64,000 nucleotides of DNA, taken from JAAXHB01 sp965214945. GTDB lineage: Bacteria > Actinomycetota > Acidimicrobiia > Acidimicrobiales > Aldehydirespiratoraceae. The stretch is from NCBI GenBank assembly GCA_965214945.1, contig OZ244029.1:62001-126000 (forward strand). The letters run 5' to 3'. The position numbers were made by a program, and so were the translations under genes. Below the pieces are notes generated by a model, which searched no databases, was not told where the DNA came from, and worked only from the letters and a program-made list of their open reading frames with translations. Positions 1 to 7,589 of the stretch are shown here, in pieces; within the stretch, counting starts at the first letter, position 1; each line of letters opens with the position of its first letter.

Positions 1-95
1 TCGCAGATCTCGGCGACTAGCGGGTGGAACTTGATGTGCTCGCGCTCGACCATCCGGTCGATCCGCTCGAGCAGCTCGTTTGGTTCTACGGCCAC
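1..95 (-). CDS. 5' end of an unidentified gene, cut by the window edge
   Basis: A leftward reading frame opens with GTG at 95 and runs off the window after 31 codons. It begins MAVEPNELLERIDRMVERE and continues with an acidic, helical-looking stretch. No family can be recognised from so short a piece. It lies 31 bases beyond the stop of the alpha/beta hydrolase gene on the same strand, so it may be the next gene of that cluster. No clear ribosome binding site precedes the GTG, so the start is uncertain. Confidence 0.4.
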   Translation of the reverse strand, partial: MAVEPNELLERIDRMVEREHIKFHPLVAEIC

Positions 96-126
96 CGCGG
101 CGAGTGTATCTGAGACAGGGTCGGCC

Positions 127-984
127 CTAGTCGGCCGGCTCGTCGATTAGCTCCACCCCTGGGATCTCTCGCTCGCCTAGGCGGCAGTCGAGGAACTCGA
201 CGACGATCCGGTTGAAGGCGTCTGGGCGCTCGAAGTAAGGCGCGTGGGCGGCGCCGTCCATCACCGCCAGCCGGGCGCCGGGCAGCGTCCTGTGGGCGGC
301 GCGGCCCAGCTCGAGCGGGAACCCGACGTCGTGGCGCCCCCAGACGATGAGCTTGCGTACGGCCACCGCAGCGAGGCGCTCGCCGACGACGTCGTCGTCG
401 AGATGATCGCCGAAGTAGGCCGCGATCTGCTCGAAACCCTTGGCCGCTCCGGGCGAGTTGTTGATCCGGAACTCCTCGCGGCGCAGCTCGGGCGTGACCA
501 GCGCCTCGTCGTGCAGCACCGTTCGCAGCTTCTGGCCGATCATCTGCCAGGAGGTCTCACCGATCAGGCTCTGGGTGCGCTTGCGGCGCTCGGCACCGAT
601 CGGCGTGATGCCCACAGTGCCGACCAGCACCAGCCCGGCGACCCGCTCGGGCATCTCGCAGGCCGCGGTGGCGCAAACATGCCCGCCGAGCGAGGTACCC
701 ACAAGGTGCGCCCTCTCGAGGCCTAGCCGGTCGAGCAGCGCTCCGGTGAGCCTGGCGTACTCCGGCACCGTGCTGGGGATGTCGGGGCCCTTCTGAGCCA
801 GGCCGTGGCCAGGCAGGTCGAAGGCGATGGCGCGGTAACCAGCCGCGGCTAACCCGGCCATGTTGCGCCGCCAGCGGTCTGCCCGGGCGCCCACCCCATG
901 CACCAGCAGCATCGCCTTGTCGCCGTCGCCGGCCTCGAGCACCCTGGTGCGGACGCCGCCCGCGTCTATCGGGTACTGGATCAT
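127..984 (-). CDS. Alpha/beta hydrolase
   Basis: This 285-residue cytoplasmic enzyme has the alpha/beta hydrolase layout: an HG oxyanion motif near residue 29, the nucleophile elbow GTSLGG with Ser98, a probable acid Asp219 in GRHDVGF, and a catalytic His247 in AAHAPYFE. Its size and motifs fit carbon-carbon or ester hydrolases such as meta-cleavage product hydrolases, but the substrate cannot be read. The frame is open far upstream; I place the start at the ATG at 984 because its ATGA overlaps the stop of the preceding RidA gene, which implies translational coupling. Together with RidA it suggests a degradation step for an amino- or oxo-acid. Confidence 0.85.
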   Translation of the reverse strand: MIQYPIDAGGVRTRVLEAGDGDKAMLLVHGVGARADRWRRNMAGLAAAGYRAIAFDLPGHGLAQKGPDIPSTVPEYARLTGALLDRLGLERAHLVGTSLGGHVCATAACEMPERVAGLVLVGTVGITPIGAERRKRTQSLIGETSWQMIGQKLRTVLHDEALVTPELRREEFRINNSPGAAKGFEQIAAYFGDHLDDDVVGERLAAVAVRKLIVWGRHDVGFPLELGRAAHRTLPGARLAVMDGAAHAPYFERPDAFNRIVVEFLDCRLGEREIPGVELIDEPAD

Positions 985-1472
985 GTGTCGGGCTGCCTGG
1001 CTTTGGCCAGTTCGAGCGGCAGCACGGCGTCGGCGTCGATCTCGATCAACGCCTCCGGCCGGGCCAGCCTGCTCACCACCACCAGCGTGCTGGCCGGGTA
1101 GCTGTGGGGGTTGAAGAACTCGGAGCGAGCCTCGTGGATCCTCTGGAAGTCGTTGCGGGTCATGGGCTCCGTCACATAGACGCGCACCCGCACCACATCG
1201 TCGAGGGTGGCGCCGGCCCGGGCGAGGGTGCCGCGGATGTTGCGGCAAACTTGGCGGGTCTGCTCGAAGATGTCGCCGATGCCGACGAGCCGGTCCCAGT
1301 CGTCAGGGTCGGGTGACTGGTCGTTGGTAGCGGTCTTGCCCGATGCGTACACGTGGCGGACGCCGCCGACGTCGACCGCCACGCCCGCGGAGTGGATCAG
1401 CTGGTTGACGCCGGCACCGTCGAAGAGATGGGAGGACTTGCCCACCTCGGGGTCGATGATGCGCTTGTCCAA
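981..1472 (-). CDS. RidA/YjgF-family enamine/imine deaminase-like protein
   Basis: The 163-residue product has the RidA/YjgF/UK114 fold signature: a central segment with VRVRVYVTEP, then PASTLVVVSRLARPEALIEIDADAV at the end of the fold. Members hydrolyse reactive enamines or imines, and some (2-aminomuconate deaminase) are dedicated catabolic enzymes. The protein is longer than housekeeping RidA (about 130 residues), which favours a pathway-specific role. It sits between the amidohydrolase and the alpha/beta hydrolase and overlaps the latter by four bases. The substrate is unknown; deamination of a ring-cleavage product is only an inference from the neighbours. Confidence 0.8.
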   Translation of the reverse strand: MDKRIIDPEVGKSSHLFDGAGVNQLIHSAGVAVDVGGVRHVYASGKTATNDQSPDPDDWDRLVGIGDIFEQTRQVCRNIRGTLARAGATLDDVVRVRVYVTEPMTRNDFQRIHEARSEFFNPHSYPASTLVVVSRLARPEALIEIDADAVLPLELAKARQPDT

Positions 1473-1487
1473 GCTCGCCCCCTACGC

Positions 1488-2921
1488 CTACGCCGTCTCC
1501 TGGGCGGTCGCCGCGGCCAGCCCACTCAGCTCCGCGGCCAGCTCGCGCTCACCGTCGGATGCGAAATCGCGGACGTCGGGATCCGGCCTCTGCCCCGGCT
1601 CGTCGCCGCCGTTGTAGACCAGGTCATAGGTGATCTCGCTGGGGCAGATGTGCTGGGCCCGTTCATACGGCCGGCGCTGGGCGAGCACCTCGTCGTCGAA
1701 GCGCTGCACCTCGCCGCGCAGTATCACGGTCTCGATGCGGGTCTTGTCCTGCAGCACGCGGATGTCGGCCAGTGGGTCGCCGTCCACCACGATGATGTCG
1801 GCACCCTTGCCGACCCGAATCGAGCCCACGTCGTCGTCGTGCCCGAGCACGCGGGCGCAGTCGTGTGTTGCGGCCCTGATCGCCTCGAGCGCCGTCATCC
1901 CCGAATACCGCATCAGCAGCTCGAGCTCGCGGGCGTGCCACTCGCCGTAGGGCGTGGCCGCGAAGCCGGTGTCGGTGCCGCAGATGAGCGTCACGCCGGC
2001 CTGCCGAGCCTTGTGCAGCGACTCTGCGGTCTGCTCGAGCAGGCCTGCGTAGGCGTCCCGCGTGCGTGTGGGCACCCCGACGGCGAGCCCGAACTCGCCC
2101 AGGTTGCCGAGCAGCAGCAACGCCGGGCACAGCGGGATCTTCGACTCGGCCAGTTTTTCGATGGTGTCGTCGCGCAGCACGTTTCCGTGCATGATCCAGT
2201 CGAGCTCGGCGGCCACCGCCGAGTCGACGTTGTTAGAGCCCCGAGCGTGCATCGTTATGCGCTTATTCAGGCGGTGGGTGGTGTCGGACATGGCTTTGAT
2301 CTCATCGGGCGAGAACGCCTCGAAGTCGCCGATCACGCTGTCGCCGATCTTGATCAGGTCGACGCCGTTCTTCACCTGATGGCGAACCTCGGTGACCATT
2401 TCATCGACTGTGTTGGCCAGCTTGCCGATGCTCGAGTCGGGGACGCCGACCGATGACGGGTACCAGTCGCTGATGCCGTTGCTGGTGGAGATGAAGCGCC
2501 CCGCAGTGGTCATCCGCGGGCCTTGGATCAAGCCCTCAGCGATGCCTTCGCGGATGCCGACGCCGATGAAGTAGCTGCCGCCGGGGTCGGATATGCCGGT
2601 CACGCCCGAGCGCAGCACCTTGGTGACGTTCCAGGCCGAGCGCAGCGTTCGCAGCTCGTGGCTCGTGTAAAGGTCCTGCTCTTCTTGCGTCCGGGCCTCG
2701 CCGAAGGAGGTGTGGCAGTGCGCGTCGATGAGGCCGGGCATGACGGTCTTGCCGGAGGCGTCGATCATCGTGACCGGCTCGCCGCGGGGGACGAGCGCCT
2801 TGCTGGCGCGGTCGCCGACGGCCTCGATCCGGTCGCCGCACACGAGCACCGGGCACCCCTCCACCGGGGGCGCGCCGGTGCCGTCTATGAGCTTTCCGCC
2901 GTGTATCAGGATCCATCCCAT
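1488..2921 (-). CDS. Metal-dependent amidohydrolase family protein
   Basis: This 477-residue protein belongs to the imidazolonepropionase/prolidase-like amidohydrolases. The metal motif DAHCH places His68 and His70, followed by Lys191 in LIKIGD (position of the carboxylated lysine), His225 in ITMHARG, His245 in WIMHG and Asp317 in GTDTGF. The N-terminal beta-sandwich strand (LIDGTGAPPVEGCPVLV) and the C-terminal GKGADIIVVDGDPLADI are typical. It hydrolyses a C-N bond in a cyclic or acyl amide; the substrate is not identifiable. About 55 polar residues extend the C-terminus beyond the core. It lies six bases after the cupin gene and 15 before RidA on the same strand, so it is probably co-transcribed. 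Confidence 0.85.
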   Translation of the reverse strand: MGWILIHGGKLIDGTGAPPVEGCPVLVCGDRIEAVGDRASKALVPRGEPVTMIDASGKTVMPGLIDAHCHTSFGEARTQEEQDLYTSHELRTLRSAWNVTKVLRSGVTGISDPGGSYFIGVGIREGIAEGLIQGPRMTTAGRFISTSNGISDWYPSSVGVPDSSIGKLANTVDEMVTEVRHQVKNGVDLIKIGDSVIGDFEAFSPDEIKAMSDTTHRLNKRITMHARGSNNVDSAVAAELDWIMHGNVLRDDTIEKLAESKIPLCPALLLLGNLGEFGLAVGVPTRTRDAYAGLLEQTAESLHKARQAGVTLICGTDTGFAATPYGEWHARELELLMRYSGMTALEAIRAATHDCARVLGHDDDVGSIRVGKGADIIVVDGDPLADIRVLQDKTRIETVILRGEVQRFDDEVLAQRRPYERAQHICPSEITYDLVYNGGDEPGQRPDPDVRDFASDGERELAAELSGLAAATAQETA

Positions 2922-2926
2922 GACGA

Positions 2927-3298
2927 CTAAACCCCCAGCAGCCGCAGCAGGTTGCGGTCGGGAGGGCAGGGGCCGCCGATGCTGACGATTCGCTCGCCCC
3001 TGTCGGCCTTCACTGCGTGCTCCACCCCGGCTGGCACATGGATGACCTGGCCCGACTCGAAGGGCAGGTCGATGCCGTTGGTGAGGTCGCTCACCGTCCC
3101 TCGGCCCTCCAGACAGAAGATCGTGTCTTCCGATTCGTCGTGGGTGTGAGGCACGTTCTGCTCGCCAGGCTCAAGAACCACGTAGTTCATGTTGGCCACC
3201 TCGGCGCCGGCGCCGGGCCACACGATCAGCCTGGCGTCGCTCGAGATCATCGGCATCATCAGATCCGGCTCGTCGCGGTGGAAGATCCTGACAGTCAC
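2927..3298 (-). CDS. Cupin-domain protein
   Basis: A single-domain cupin of 123 residues. Motif 1 is HTHDESEDTIFCLEGRG with His51, His53 and Glu57, and motif 2 carries His94 in HVPAGVEHAV, so a complete metal site is present. It could be a small dioxygenase, an isomerase or a binding protein. It ends five bases before the amidohydrolase and follows a second cupin, sharing with it the C-terminal GGPCPPD motif, so the two are diverged paralogues or halves of one working pair. Confidence 0.8.
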   Translation of the reverse strand: MTVRIFHRDEPDLMMPMISSDARLIVWPGAGAEVANMNYVVLEPGEQNVPHTHDESEDTIFCLEGRGTVSDLTNGIDLPFESGQVIHVPAGVEHAVKADRGERIVSIGGPCPPDRNLLRLLGV

Positions 3299-3307
3299 GG
3301 GCGCTCG

Positions 3308-3664
3308 TTAAAGGTGATCGTAGAGCGCCGGGTCGGGGGGGCACGGCCCGCCGATCAGGACGGTGTCGGGGGCGCTGGCCTCGATGACGTACTTGGTGCC
3401 GGCGTCGACGTGGAACATCGAACCCACAGTGAGCTGGTGGCGGCCGCCCGCGTGGGTCACCGTCGCCGCGCCCTCGCAGAGGTGATAGACGGCGTCCGAC
3501 GGGTGAGCGAGAGGATAGGTTCGCCCGCCGGCCGCCAGGCTGATCACGTGCATCGACCGGTGGACGGCGCCGACCCCTGGCCACACCACGGCCCGGGCTG
3601 AGCCTCCCTGCTCGATGATCGCCAGCTCCGGGCATTCCCCGTCGGCGCTCAGAACCCGAACCAT
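3308..3664 (-). CDS. Cupin-domain protein with degenerate metal motif
   Basis: The 118-residue product is a cupin paralogue of its downstream neighbour, ending in the same GGPCPPD signature. The first motif reads YPLAHPSDAVYHLCEG: only one histidine of the usual HxH remains and the glutamate is missing, so metal binding is doubtful. I chose the ATG at 3664, since the open frame continues upstream over the divergent gene without protein-like sequence. It is the first gene of the leftward cluster; the 48 bases before it form the divergent promoter region with the AhpD-like gene. Confidence 0.72.
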   Translation of the reverse strand: MVRVLSADGECPELAIIEQGGSARAVVWPGVGAVHRSMHVISLAAGGRTYPLAHPSDAVYHLCEGAATVTHAGGRHQLTVGSMFHVDAGTKYVIEASAPDTVLIGGPCPPDPALYDHL

Positions 3665-3699
3665 GACCACGATGTCATCATAAGCATCCGCGGGCGAAT

Positions 3700-3706
3700 A
3701 AGGAGG
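3700..3706 (+). promoter_or_regulatory. Strong Shine-Dalgarno sequence
   Basis: AAGGAGG lies six bases before the ATG at 3713 and fixes that start for the AhpD-like gene. Confidence 0.8.
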
Positions 3707-3712
3707 ATCCGA

Positions 3713-4351
3713 ATGCCCAGTGACGAACCGCTTGTGAGCCTGAGCCGGCTGCCGGGCCTGCGGCCCGATCAGCTCGACGAGGCTCAGGCCGCTGTTTATG
3801 AGGCGATCGCGGGTGGCGACCGCGCTGAGGACGCCTCGTTCCCGCTGACCGAGGCGGACGGCTCGCTGGTGGGGCCGTTCAACGCGTTGCTGTACTGTCC
3901 GGCCATCGGGGACGCAGTCCAGCGGCTGGGCGCGGCGGTGCGCTTCCGATCGCGGCTCCCCGCTGCGATCCGCGAGATCGCCATCCTCAACGTGGCGCGC
4001 CGCTTGCGATGCGATTTTGAGTGGTGGGCTCATGCGCCGATAGCCCGGCGGGCCGGTCTGTCCGACGCGCAGTTGGCCGCCCTGAAGTCGGGTGACGGGG
4101 CCGAATTTGGCGACCGGGCGCGGCAGGCGGCCTATGACCTGAGCCTGACCTTGCTGCGCGACGGGTCGGTGCCCGACAGGCTTTATCGCGCCGCTGTCGA
4201 GGAGTTCGGTGAGCCCGGCGTGTGCGAGCTGCTGATCCTTGTGGGCTACTACACGCTGCTGGCGCAGATGATGAACGCCTTACAGGTGGGCGTTCCACCT
4301 GGGGAGACCGCCGTGTTCACAGCGGACGCGTCCACGGCGGACGGCCGCTGA
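3713..4351 (+). CDS. Carboxymuconolactone decarboxylase/AhpD-like protein
   Basis: A 212-residue all-helical protein of the carboxymuconolactone decarboxylase family. The family core runs from LPAAIREIAILNVAR through CDFEWWAHAPIARRAGLS, with the conserved Glu-Trp-x-x-His pattern. There is no CxxC, so it is not a peroxidase-reducing AhpD of the classical type but resembles the EWWxH enzymes near aromatic or cyclic-acid catabolic genes. A strong Shine-Dalgarno precedes the start. It is divergent from the cupin-amidohydrolase cluster and convergent with the ferredoxin gene 23 bases away. The reaction is unknown. Confidence 0.82.
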   Translation: MPSDEPLVSLSRLPGLRPDQLDEAQAAVYEAIAGGDRAEDASFPLTEADGSLVGPFNALLYCPAIGDAVQRLGAAVRFRSRLPAAIREIAILNVARRLRCDFEWWAHAPIARRAGLSDAQLAALKSGDGAEFGDRARQAAYDLSLTLLRDGSVPDRLYRAAVEEFGEPGVCELLILVGYYTLLAQMMNALQVGVPPGETAVFTADASTADGR

Positions 4352-4374
4352 GCCGGCGCAGCCGGCGTGTCAGA

Positions 4375-4563
4375 TCACTCGATCCGCAACGCTCGTGTGG
4401 GGCACGCGGCAACGGCTTCGGCGACCCTGGATTGGAGTTCGGGCCCCGGTTCGCTCACCAGGATGTTGCAGACCCAGTCCTCACCTACCTCGAAGACCTC
4501 GTCGGCCAGCATCTCGCACGCCCCGCTGCCTATGCACTTGTCAGCGTTCAGCAACACTCTCAA
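4375..4563 (-). CDS. Small 3Fe-4S ferredoxin
   Basis: A 62-residue ferredoxin with Cys10, Cys16 and Cys54 followed by Pro. The usual second cysteine position of a 4Fe-4S ferredoxin is replaced, giving the CxxxxxC...CP pattern of actinobacterial [3Fe-4S] ferredoxins that feed electrons to cytochrome P450s. No P450 gene is in the window. It could serve the neighbouring nitroreductase or a distant monooxygenase. The full length is normal for this family. Confidence 0.85.
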   Translation of the reverse strand: MRVLLNADKCIGSGACEMLADEVFEVGEDWVCNILVSEPGPELQSRVAEAVAACPTRALRIE

Positions 4564-4680
4564 CAGCGCCGACCGTCCTTGCTCTCGCGTCCTTGCTCTC
4601 GACTGCGCCCAACGGCGCTGTTCTAGATTGCGCTGACCTTACAGGCTCAGGCCCGAACCAGCGGAAAGCGGCGGTCGTGA

Positions 4681-5340
4681 TCACGCCTTGTGCCAGCGGT
4701 TCCAGCTCAGCACAGAGTCCAAAGGGATGCGGTCGGCGGGCTTGAAGTCTGTCCCTTTGGTGTAGGCGACGGGGCTGAGCGCAAACTGGCGCACGTCGTT
4801 ATAGGGGATGCCGAGAATCTCCGCGACCTGGCGCTCGTATCCGAGGTGCAGCGTGGTCCAGCAGGTGCCGAGGCCGCGCTCGCGAGCCGCGAGCATGAAG
4901 CTCCACGCGGCGGGGATGATGGATGCGGCCTGGCTGACCAGCCCCATCGGGTTGTCGGAGCGGCCGATGATGCACGGAATGAACAGCACCGGGCTGCGGT
5001 GCATGTTCTCCGCCAGGTACTCCGCCGAGCTGGCGACACGGGCCTGCTGCGCGGCTCGCGAAGTGTCTTGGCCCTCGAAGAGCCGGCCAGCGTACATGGG
5101 GCTGTCGCGGTAGGCGCGGAAGCCGCGCTTGTAGTGCTCCGCGACGGCTTCGATCTTGTCGCGCTCAGTGACAAACACAAAGTGCCACGTCTGCATGTTG
5201 GAGCCGGTCGGGGCCTGCACAGCCAGTTCAAGGCACTCTCGCAGCACCGACTCCGGCACTGGACGGCTGAAATCTAGGCGTTTGCGCACGGCCCGCGTGG
5301 TGGACAGCATCTCATCGGTAGAAAGCCCAAGTCTCATCAT
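4681..5340 (-). CDS. Nitroreductase-family flavoprotein
   Basis: The 219-residue protein has the FMN-dependent nitroreductase fold: an RAVRKRLDFSRPV start, the FMN-binding QAPTGSNMQTW segment near residue 52, and a C-terminal GIPYNDVRQFALSPVAYTKG. Members reduce nitro compounds, quinones or enones with NAD(P)H, and others are involved in reductive dehalogenation or flavin breakdown; the substrate cannot be assigned. It reads leftward with 117 bases to the ferredoxin gene. It marks the left edge of the accessory island, which starts on its upstream side. Confidence 0.82.
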   Translation of the reverse strand: MMRLGLSTDEMLSTTRAVRKRLDFSRPVPESVLRECLELAVQAPTGSNMQTWHFVFVTERDKIEAVAEHYKRGFRAYRDSPMYAGRLFEGQDTSRAAQQARVASSAEYLAENMHRSPVLFIPCIIGRSDNPMGLVSQAASIIPAAWSFMLAARERGLGTCWTTLHLGYERQVAEILGIPYNDVRQFALSPVAYTKGTDFKPADRIPLDSVLSWNRWHKA

Positions 5341-5357
5341 GACCGAAGCGTAGGCCA

Positions 5358-5434
5358 GCAGCTGTCATCGCCGACCGACTGACGCCGGCACAGCCGTCAT
5401 CGGTGCCAGCGTCACCCGGCAGCTGTCATCGCCG
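5358..5434. repeat. Pair of 16-bp direct repeats at the island edge
   Basis: GCAGCTGTCATCGCCG occurs at 5358-5373 and again at 5419-5434, in the 199-base gap between the nitroreductase gene and the first island gene. No copy was seen at the right edge near 23400, so an attachment-site role is unsupported. The rest of the gap is unremarkable. Confidence 0.6.
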
Positions 5435-5539
5435 GCCGCCTGTCGCGATTTTGGCCTATGTCAAGTCCTGCCTTTCTCAGACTTTTATGTCCGCCCGCTA
5501 GCTTTCAACAATCTGAAGAACGAGCAAGGAGACCAGCCG

Positions 5540-6385
5540 ATGCCTGAACACGGTCGCCGGCGGCCGCAGCATCCGGGACCTGACGTCGCCGAGGTGCTCG
5601 CCTCGTTCATCAGGTTCATCCGTGCCCACCGGGGCGCCGGTGACGCGGACGAACTCGTCATCGCGACCGGTTACGTCTCGGCTTGGGGGTTGGGCTGGCT
5701 GGCCGAGAACACCACCGGTCCGGTGACGGTCATTGTCGGTGACCTCAAACCGCACCGGTTCCAGAAAGGCACCGATGACGGACGGAAGGCCGTCGAACTG
5801 CTCGAGCGGTCCGGCAGCCGCGTGTTCTGTTGGTACCGAACCCGGCCGAAGGAGGCTATCGCTCACGGTAAAGCCGTCGTCTTCCGCCGGGAGGGCAAGA
5901 CTGTCGCGGCATTGGCGGGTTCGGCCAACCTCACCCGGAACGGCCTCAACACCTACGCCGAGATCATGGTTCCCGTTGACCCTGCCGGATTCGCGCAGAT
6001 CGACCGCTACGTCGACCAGGCAATCAGCGGAGGCCGAGAAGCGAAGAAGCGGCTCATCCGAATGTGCGGTGCCGAGCCGCCGCTGGATGCGGCATCCACC
6101 GCCCCGTCGCCGGTGGATGCCGAGCTGGCCGAGCCGCCGCCTGACACTGGCCCGCGGCCGAAGACTGCTGAGCCTGACACTGGCCCGCGGCCGAAGACTG
6201 CTGAGCCCCCGCCGGAAGCCGCCGAGCCCGCCGACCCGCCACCGGAATCCGAACCCCCGCCAGAAGCCGAGTCCGCTGGGCCTGCCACCGGCCCGCAGCC
6301 GAAGACTGCCCCAGCCTCGGCGTTAGCGGCTTTGCTCGAAGCTGGGGCCGCCGCCGCGCGCCGGGCAGCGGCCAGGATGCGGTAA
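5540..6385 (+). CDS. PLD-like (HKD) domain protein with proline-rich repeat tail
   Basis: A 281-residue protein. Residues 1-175 form one phospholipase D-like half: a GYVSAWGLGWL strand, HGK with His109 and Lys111, then GSANLTRNG at 127-135, the HxK...GSxN pattern of PLD-type nucleases and helicase-associated endonucleases. A single HKD motif means it would have to dimerise, as Nuc and BfiI do. Residues 180-260 are a proline-, glutamate- and threonine-rich linker with two perfect 33-bp repeats, followed by an alanine-rich helix. AAGGAGA precedes the ATG. It opens the island, so a DNA-cleaving defence role is plausible but unproven. Confidence 0.7.
   Translation: MPEHGRRRPQHPGPDVAEVLASFIRFIRAHRGAGDADELVIATGYVSAWGLGWLAENTTGPVTVIVGDLKPHRFQKGTDDGRKAVELLERSGSRVFCWYRTRPKEAIAHGKAVVFRREGKTVAALAGSANLTRNGLNTYAEIMVPVDPAGFAQIDRYVDQAISGGREAKKRLIRMCGAEPPLDAASTAPSPVDAELAEPPPDTGPRPKTAEPDTGPRPKTAEPPPEAAEPADPPPESEPPPEAESAGPATGPQPKTAPASALAALLEAGAAAARRAAARMR
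6140..6205 (+). repeat. Two perfect 33-bp tandem repeats (11 codons each)
   Basis: Units 6140-6172 and 6173-6205 are identical and encode PDTGPRPKTAE twice. A decayed third copy (GPATGPQPKTAP) follows further on. Because the unit is a multiple of three, copy-number change would alter linker length without changing frame. Confidence 0.9.
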
Positions 6386-6560
6386 CGGGCGCCTAGAAGC
6401 GGCCGGTGGGGACAGCGGCCGCTGGTTTCGGGTCGGGTCGGCGCGACCGGCTGACGCTGCCGGAGGAGGACGCGGCCCCTCGAGTGGAGCGAACGGCCGG
6501 AGACGGGCTGGTGGTGCACAGCGCCGCCGACGATGTGAACGACGTTGATCAGCCCGGGTG

Positions 6561-6618
6561 GTGTACAGTCCGGCCACGCGGCGGCCACCCGAACACCGCA
6601 GACTGACCCTGGCGTGCC
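6561..6618 (+). promoter_or_regulatory. Promoter/leader block, copy 1
   Basis: The block starts TGTACAGTCCGGCCACGCG and closely matches a second copy at 7372-7430 in front of the Type ISP-like gene. TACAGT at 6564-6569, preceded by TG, looks like an extended -10 element; no good -35 is visible. The conserved part continues about 50 bases, more than a promoter alone needs. It lies 66 bases before the coiled-coil gene. The rest of the 298-base gap from 6386 shows nothing recognisable. Confidence 0.45.
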
Positions 6619-6683
6619 AGCTGGTGGTGCCGGTGTTGTTCAGGTGAAGCTTGCTGAAGCCGCCTCTATGACCAGGAGGAAAC

Positions 6684-7265
6684 ATGGATCCCGCCACCGC
6701 AGTCATCATCGGATTCGCTGCTCAGACGCTGCTTATCGCTGGGCTGTTCTGGCAGGTCAACAGCCGGATGGACAGACTCGCCACCAAGGACGACGTTGTC
6801 AACCTCGAGAACCGCACGAGCGAGCGGTTTGAGGAGGCCAACAGGCGGACCGATGAGCGGTTTGACGAGACCAACAGGCGGATCGACGAGACCAAGAAGC
6901 GGACCGATGAGCGGTTTGACGAGACCAACAGGCGGTTTGACGAGACCAACAGGCGGATCGACGAGACCAAGAAGCGGACCGATGAGCGGTTTGAGGAGGC
7001 CAACAGGCGGACCGATGAGCGGTTTGAGGAGGCCAACAGGCGGACCGATGAGCGGTTTGAGGAGGCCAACAGGCGGACCGATGAGCGGTTCAACGACCTC
7101 AAGGAGCAGATCGGCCAGCTCGCCCGGATCGTCAACGACAACCGCGAGCGGCTGATCCTCATCCAAGGGCACTTGGGCATTGGGCTGACAGTGGCCCCGC
7201 CGGCAGAGGCCCCGCCGGCCGAAGCGCCCCCTGAGAGAATCCTGGCATCTGGCCGGCACGGCTGA
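6684..7265 (+). CDS. Membrane-anchored hendecad coiled-coil repeat protein
   Basis: A 193-residue protein. Residues 5-24 (AVIIGFAAQTLLIAGLFW) form one N-terminal membrane segment. Residues 47-138 are near-identical 11-residue units of the type ERFEEANRRTD or ERFDETNRRID, with a few 7-residue insertions (ETKKRTD), predicting a long charged coiled coil. A short helix (LKEQIGQLARIVNDNRERL) and an alanine/proline tail (PPAEAPPAEAPP) close it. AGGAGGAAAC precedes the ATG. No catalytic domain is seen. It shares its leader sequence with the Type ISP-like gene that follows, which hints at common regulation. Confidence 0.7.
   Translation: MDPATAVIIGFAAQTLLIAGLFWQVNSRMDRLATKDDVVNLENRTSERFEEANRRTDERFDETNRRIDETKKRTDERFDETNRRFDETNRRIDETKKRTDERFEEANRRTDERFEEANRRTDERFEEANRRTDERFNDLKEQIGQLARIVNDNRERLILIQGHLGIGLTVAPPAEAPPAEAPPERILASGRHG
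6822..7090 (+). repeat. In-frame 33-bp/21-bp repeat array encoding coiled coil
   Basis: Tandem units of 33 bp, some lengthened by 21 bp, show very high DNA identity (for example three consecutive ERFEEANRRTD units). All units keep frame. The DNA-level identity points to recent expansion rather than only structural constraint. Confidence 0.9.
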
Positions 7266-7371
7266 GGTGTTCTTCAATACAACCGCTGCCACAGCCTCGG
7301 CAGCTCGGGGTCTGCAGTGAACTCTTGATCGCCGCCAGGCGGCCCTTTGCTCTGGGTCTCCACCCCGTTTG

Positions 7372-7430
7372 GTGTATAGTCCGGCGACGCGATGACCGCC
7401 CGCACAGCCCCGCAGTGATGCCTGCGCGCC
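7372..7430 (+). promoter_or_regulatory. Promoter/leader block, copy 2
   Basis: TGTATAGTCCGGCGACGCG begins a block matching 6561-6618. TATAGT at 7375-7380 is a good -10 hexamer; no convincing -35 is seen. It lies 42 bases before the first possible start of the Type ISP-like gene. Confidence 0.5.
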
Positions 7431-7463
7431 GCCTACCTCGCCGTCCCCTCTGAGGGTATAGGG

Positions 7464-7589
7464 GAGCGCGGAATGAACGACCTCTTCACAGCAAGCCGTG
7501 AGTCTTCGTTGACCGATGGTGTTACCGTTCCGACTGTTACCGGCGAGCGCGGAATGAACGACCTCTTCACGATAATCCGTGAGTCTTCG
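7464..7589 (+). repeat. 81-bp tandem duplication of the gene start
   Basis: The stretch 7464-7489 recurs exactly at 7545-7570, and 7496-7508 recurs at 7577-7589, all at an 81-bp offset. The two copies encode MNDLFTASRESS and MNDLFTIIRESS in the same frame. Each carries its own ATG (7473 and 7554), so the gene has two nearly equivalent in-frame starts. Confidence 0.9.

Noticed and set aside
3335..3341. G7 run near the end of the second cupin gene
   Set aside because: Shorter than the tracts in the island and the gene is in frame; runs of this size occur by chance in GC-rich DNA.
6822..7090. Regularly spaced repeats as a CRISPR array
   Set aside because: The repeats are contiguous coding units without unique spacers, and no cas gene is present.
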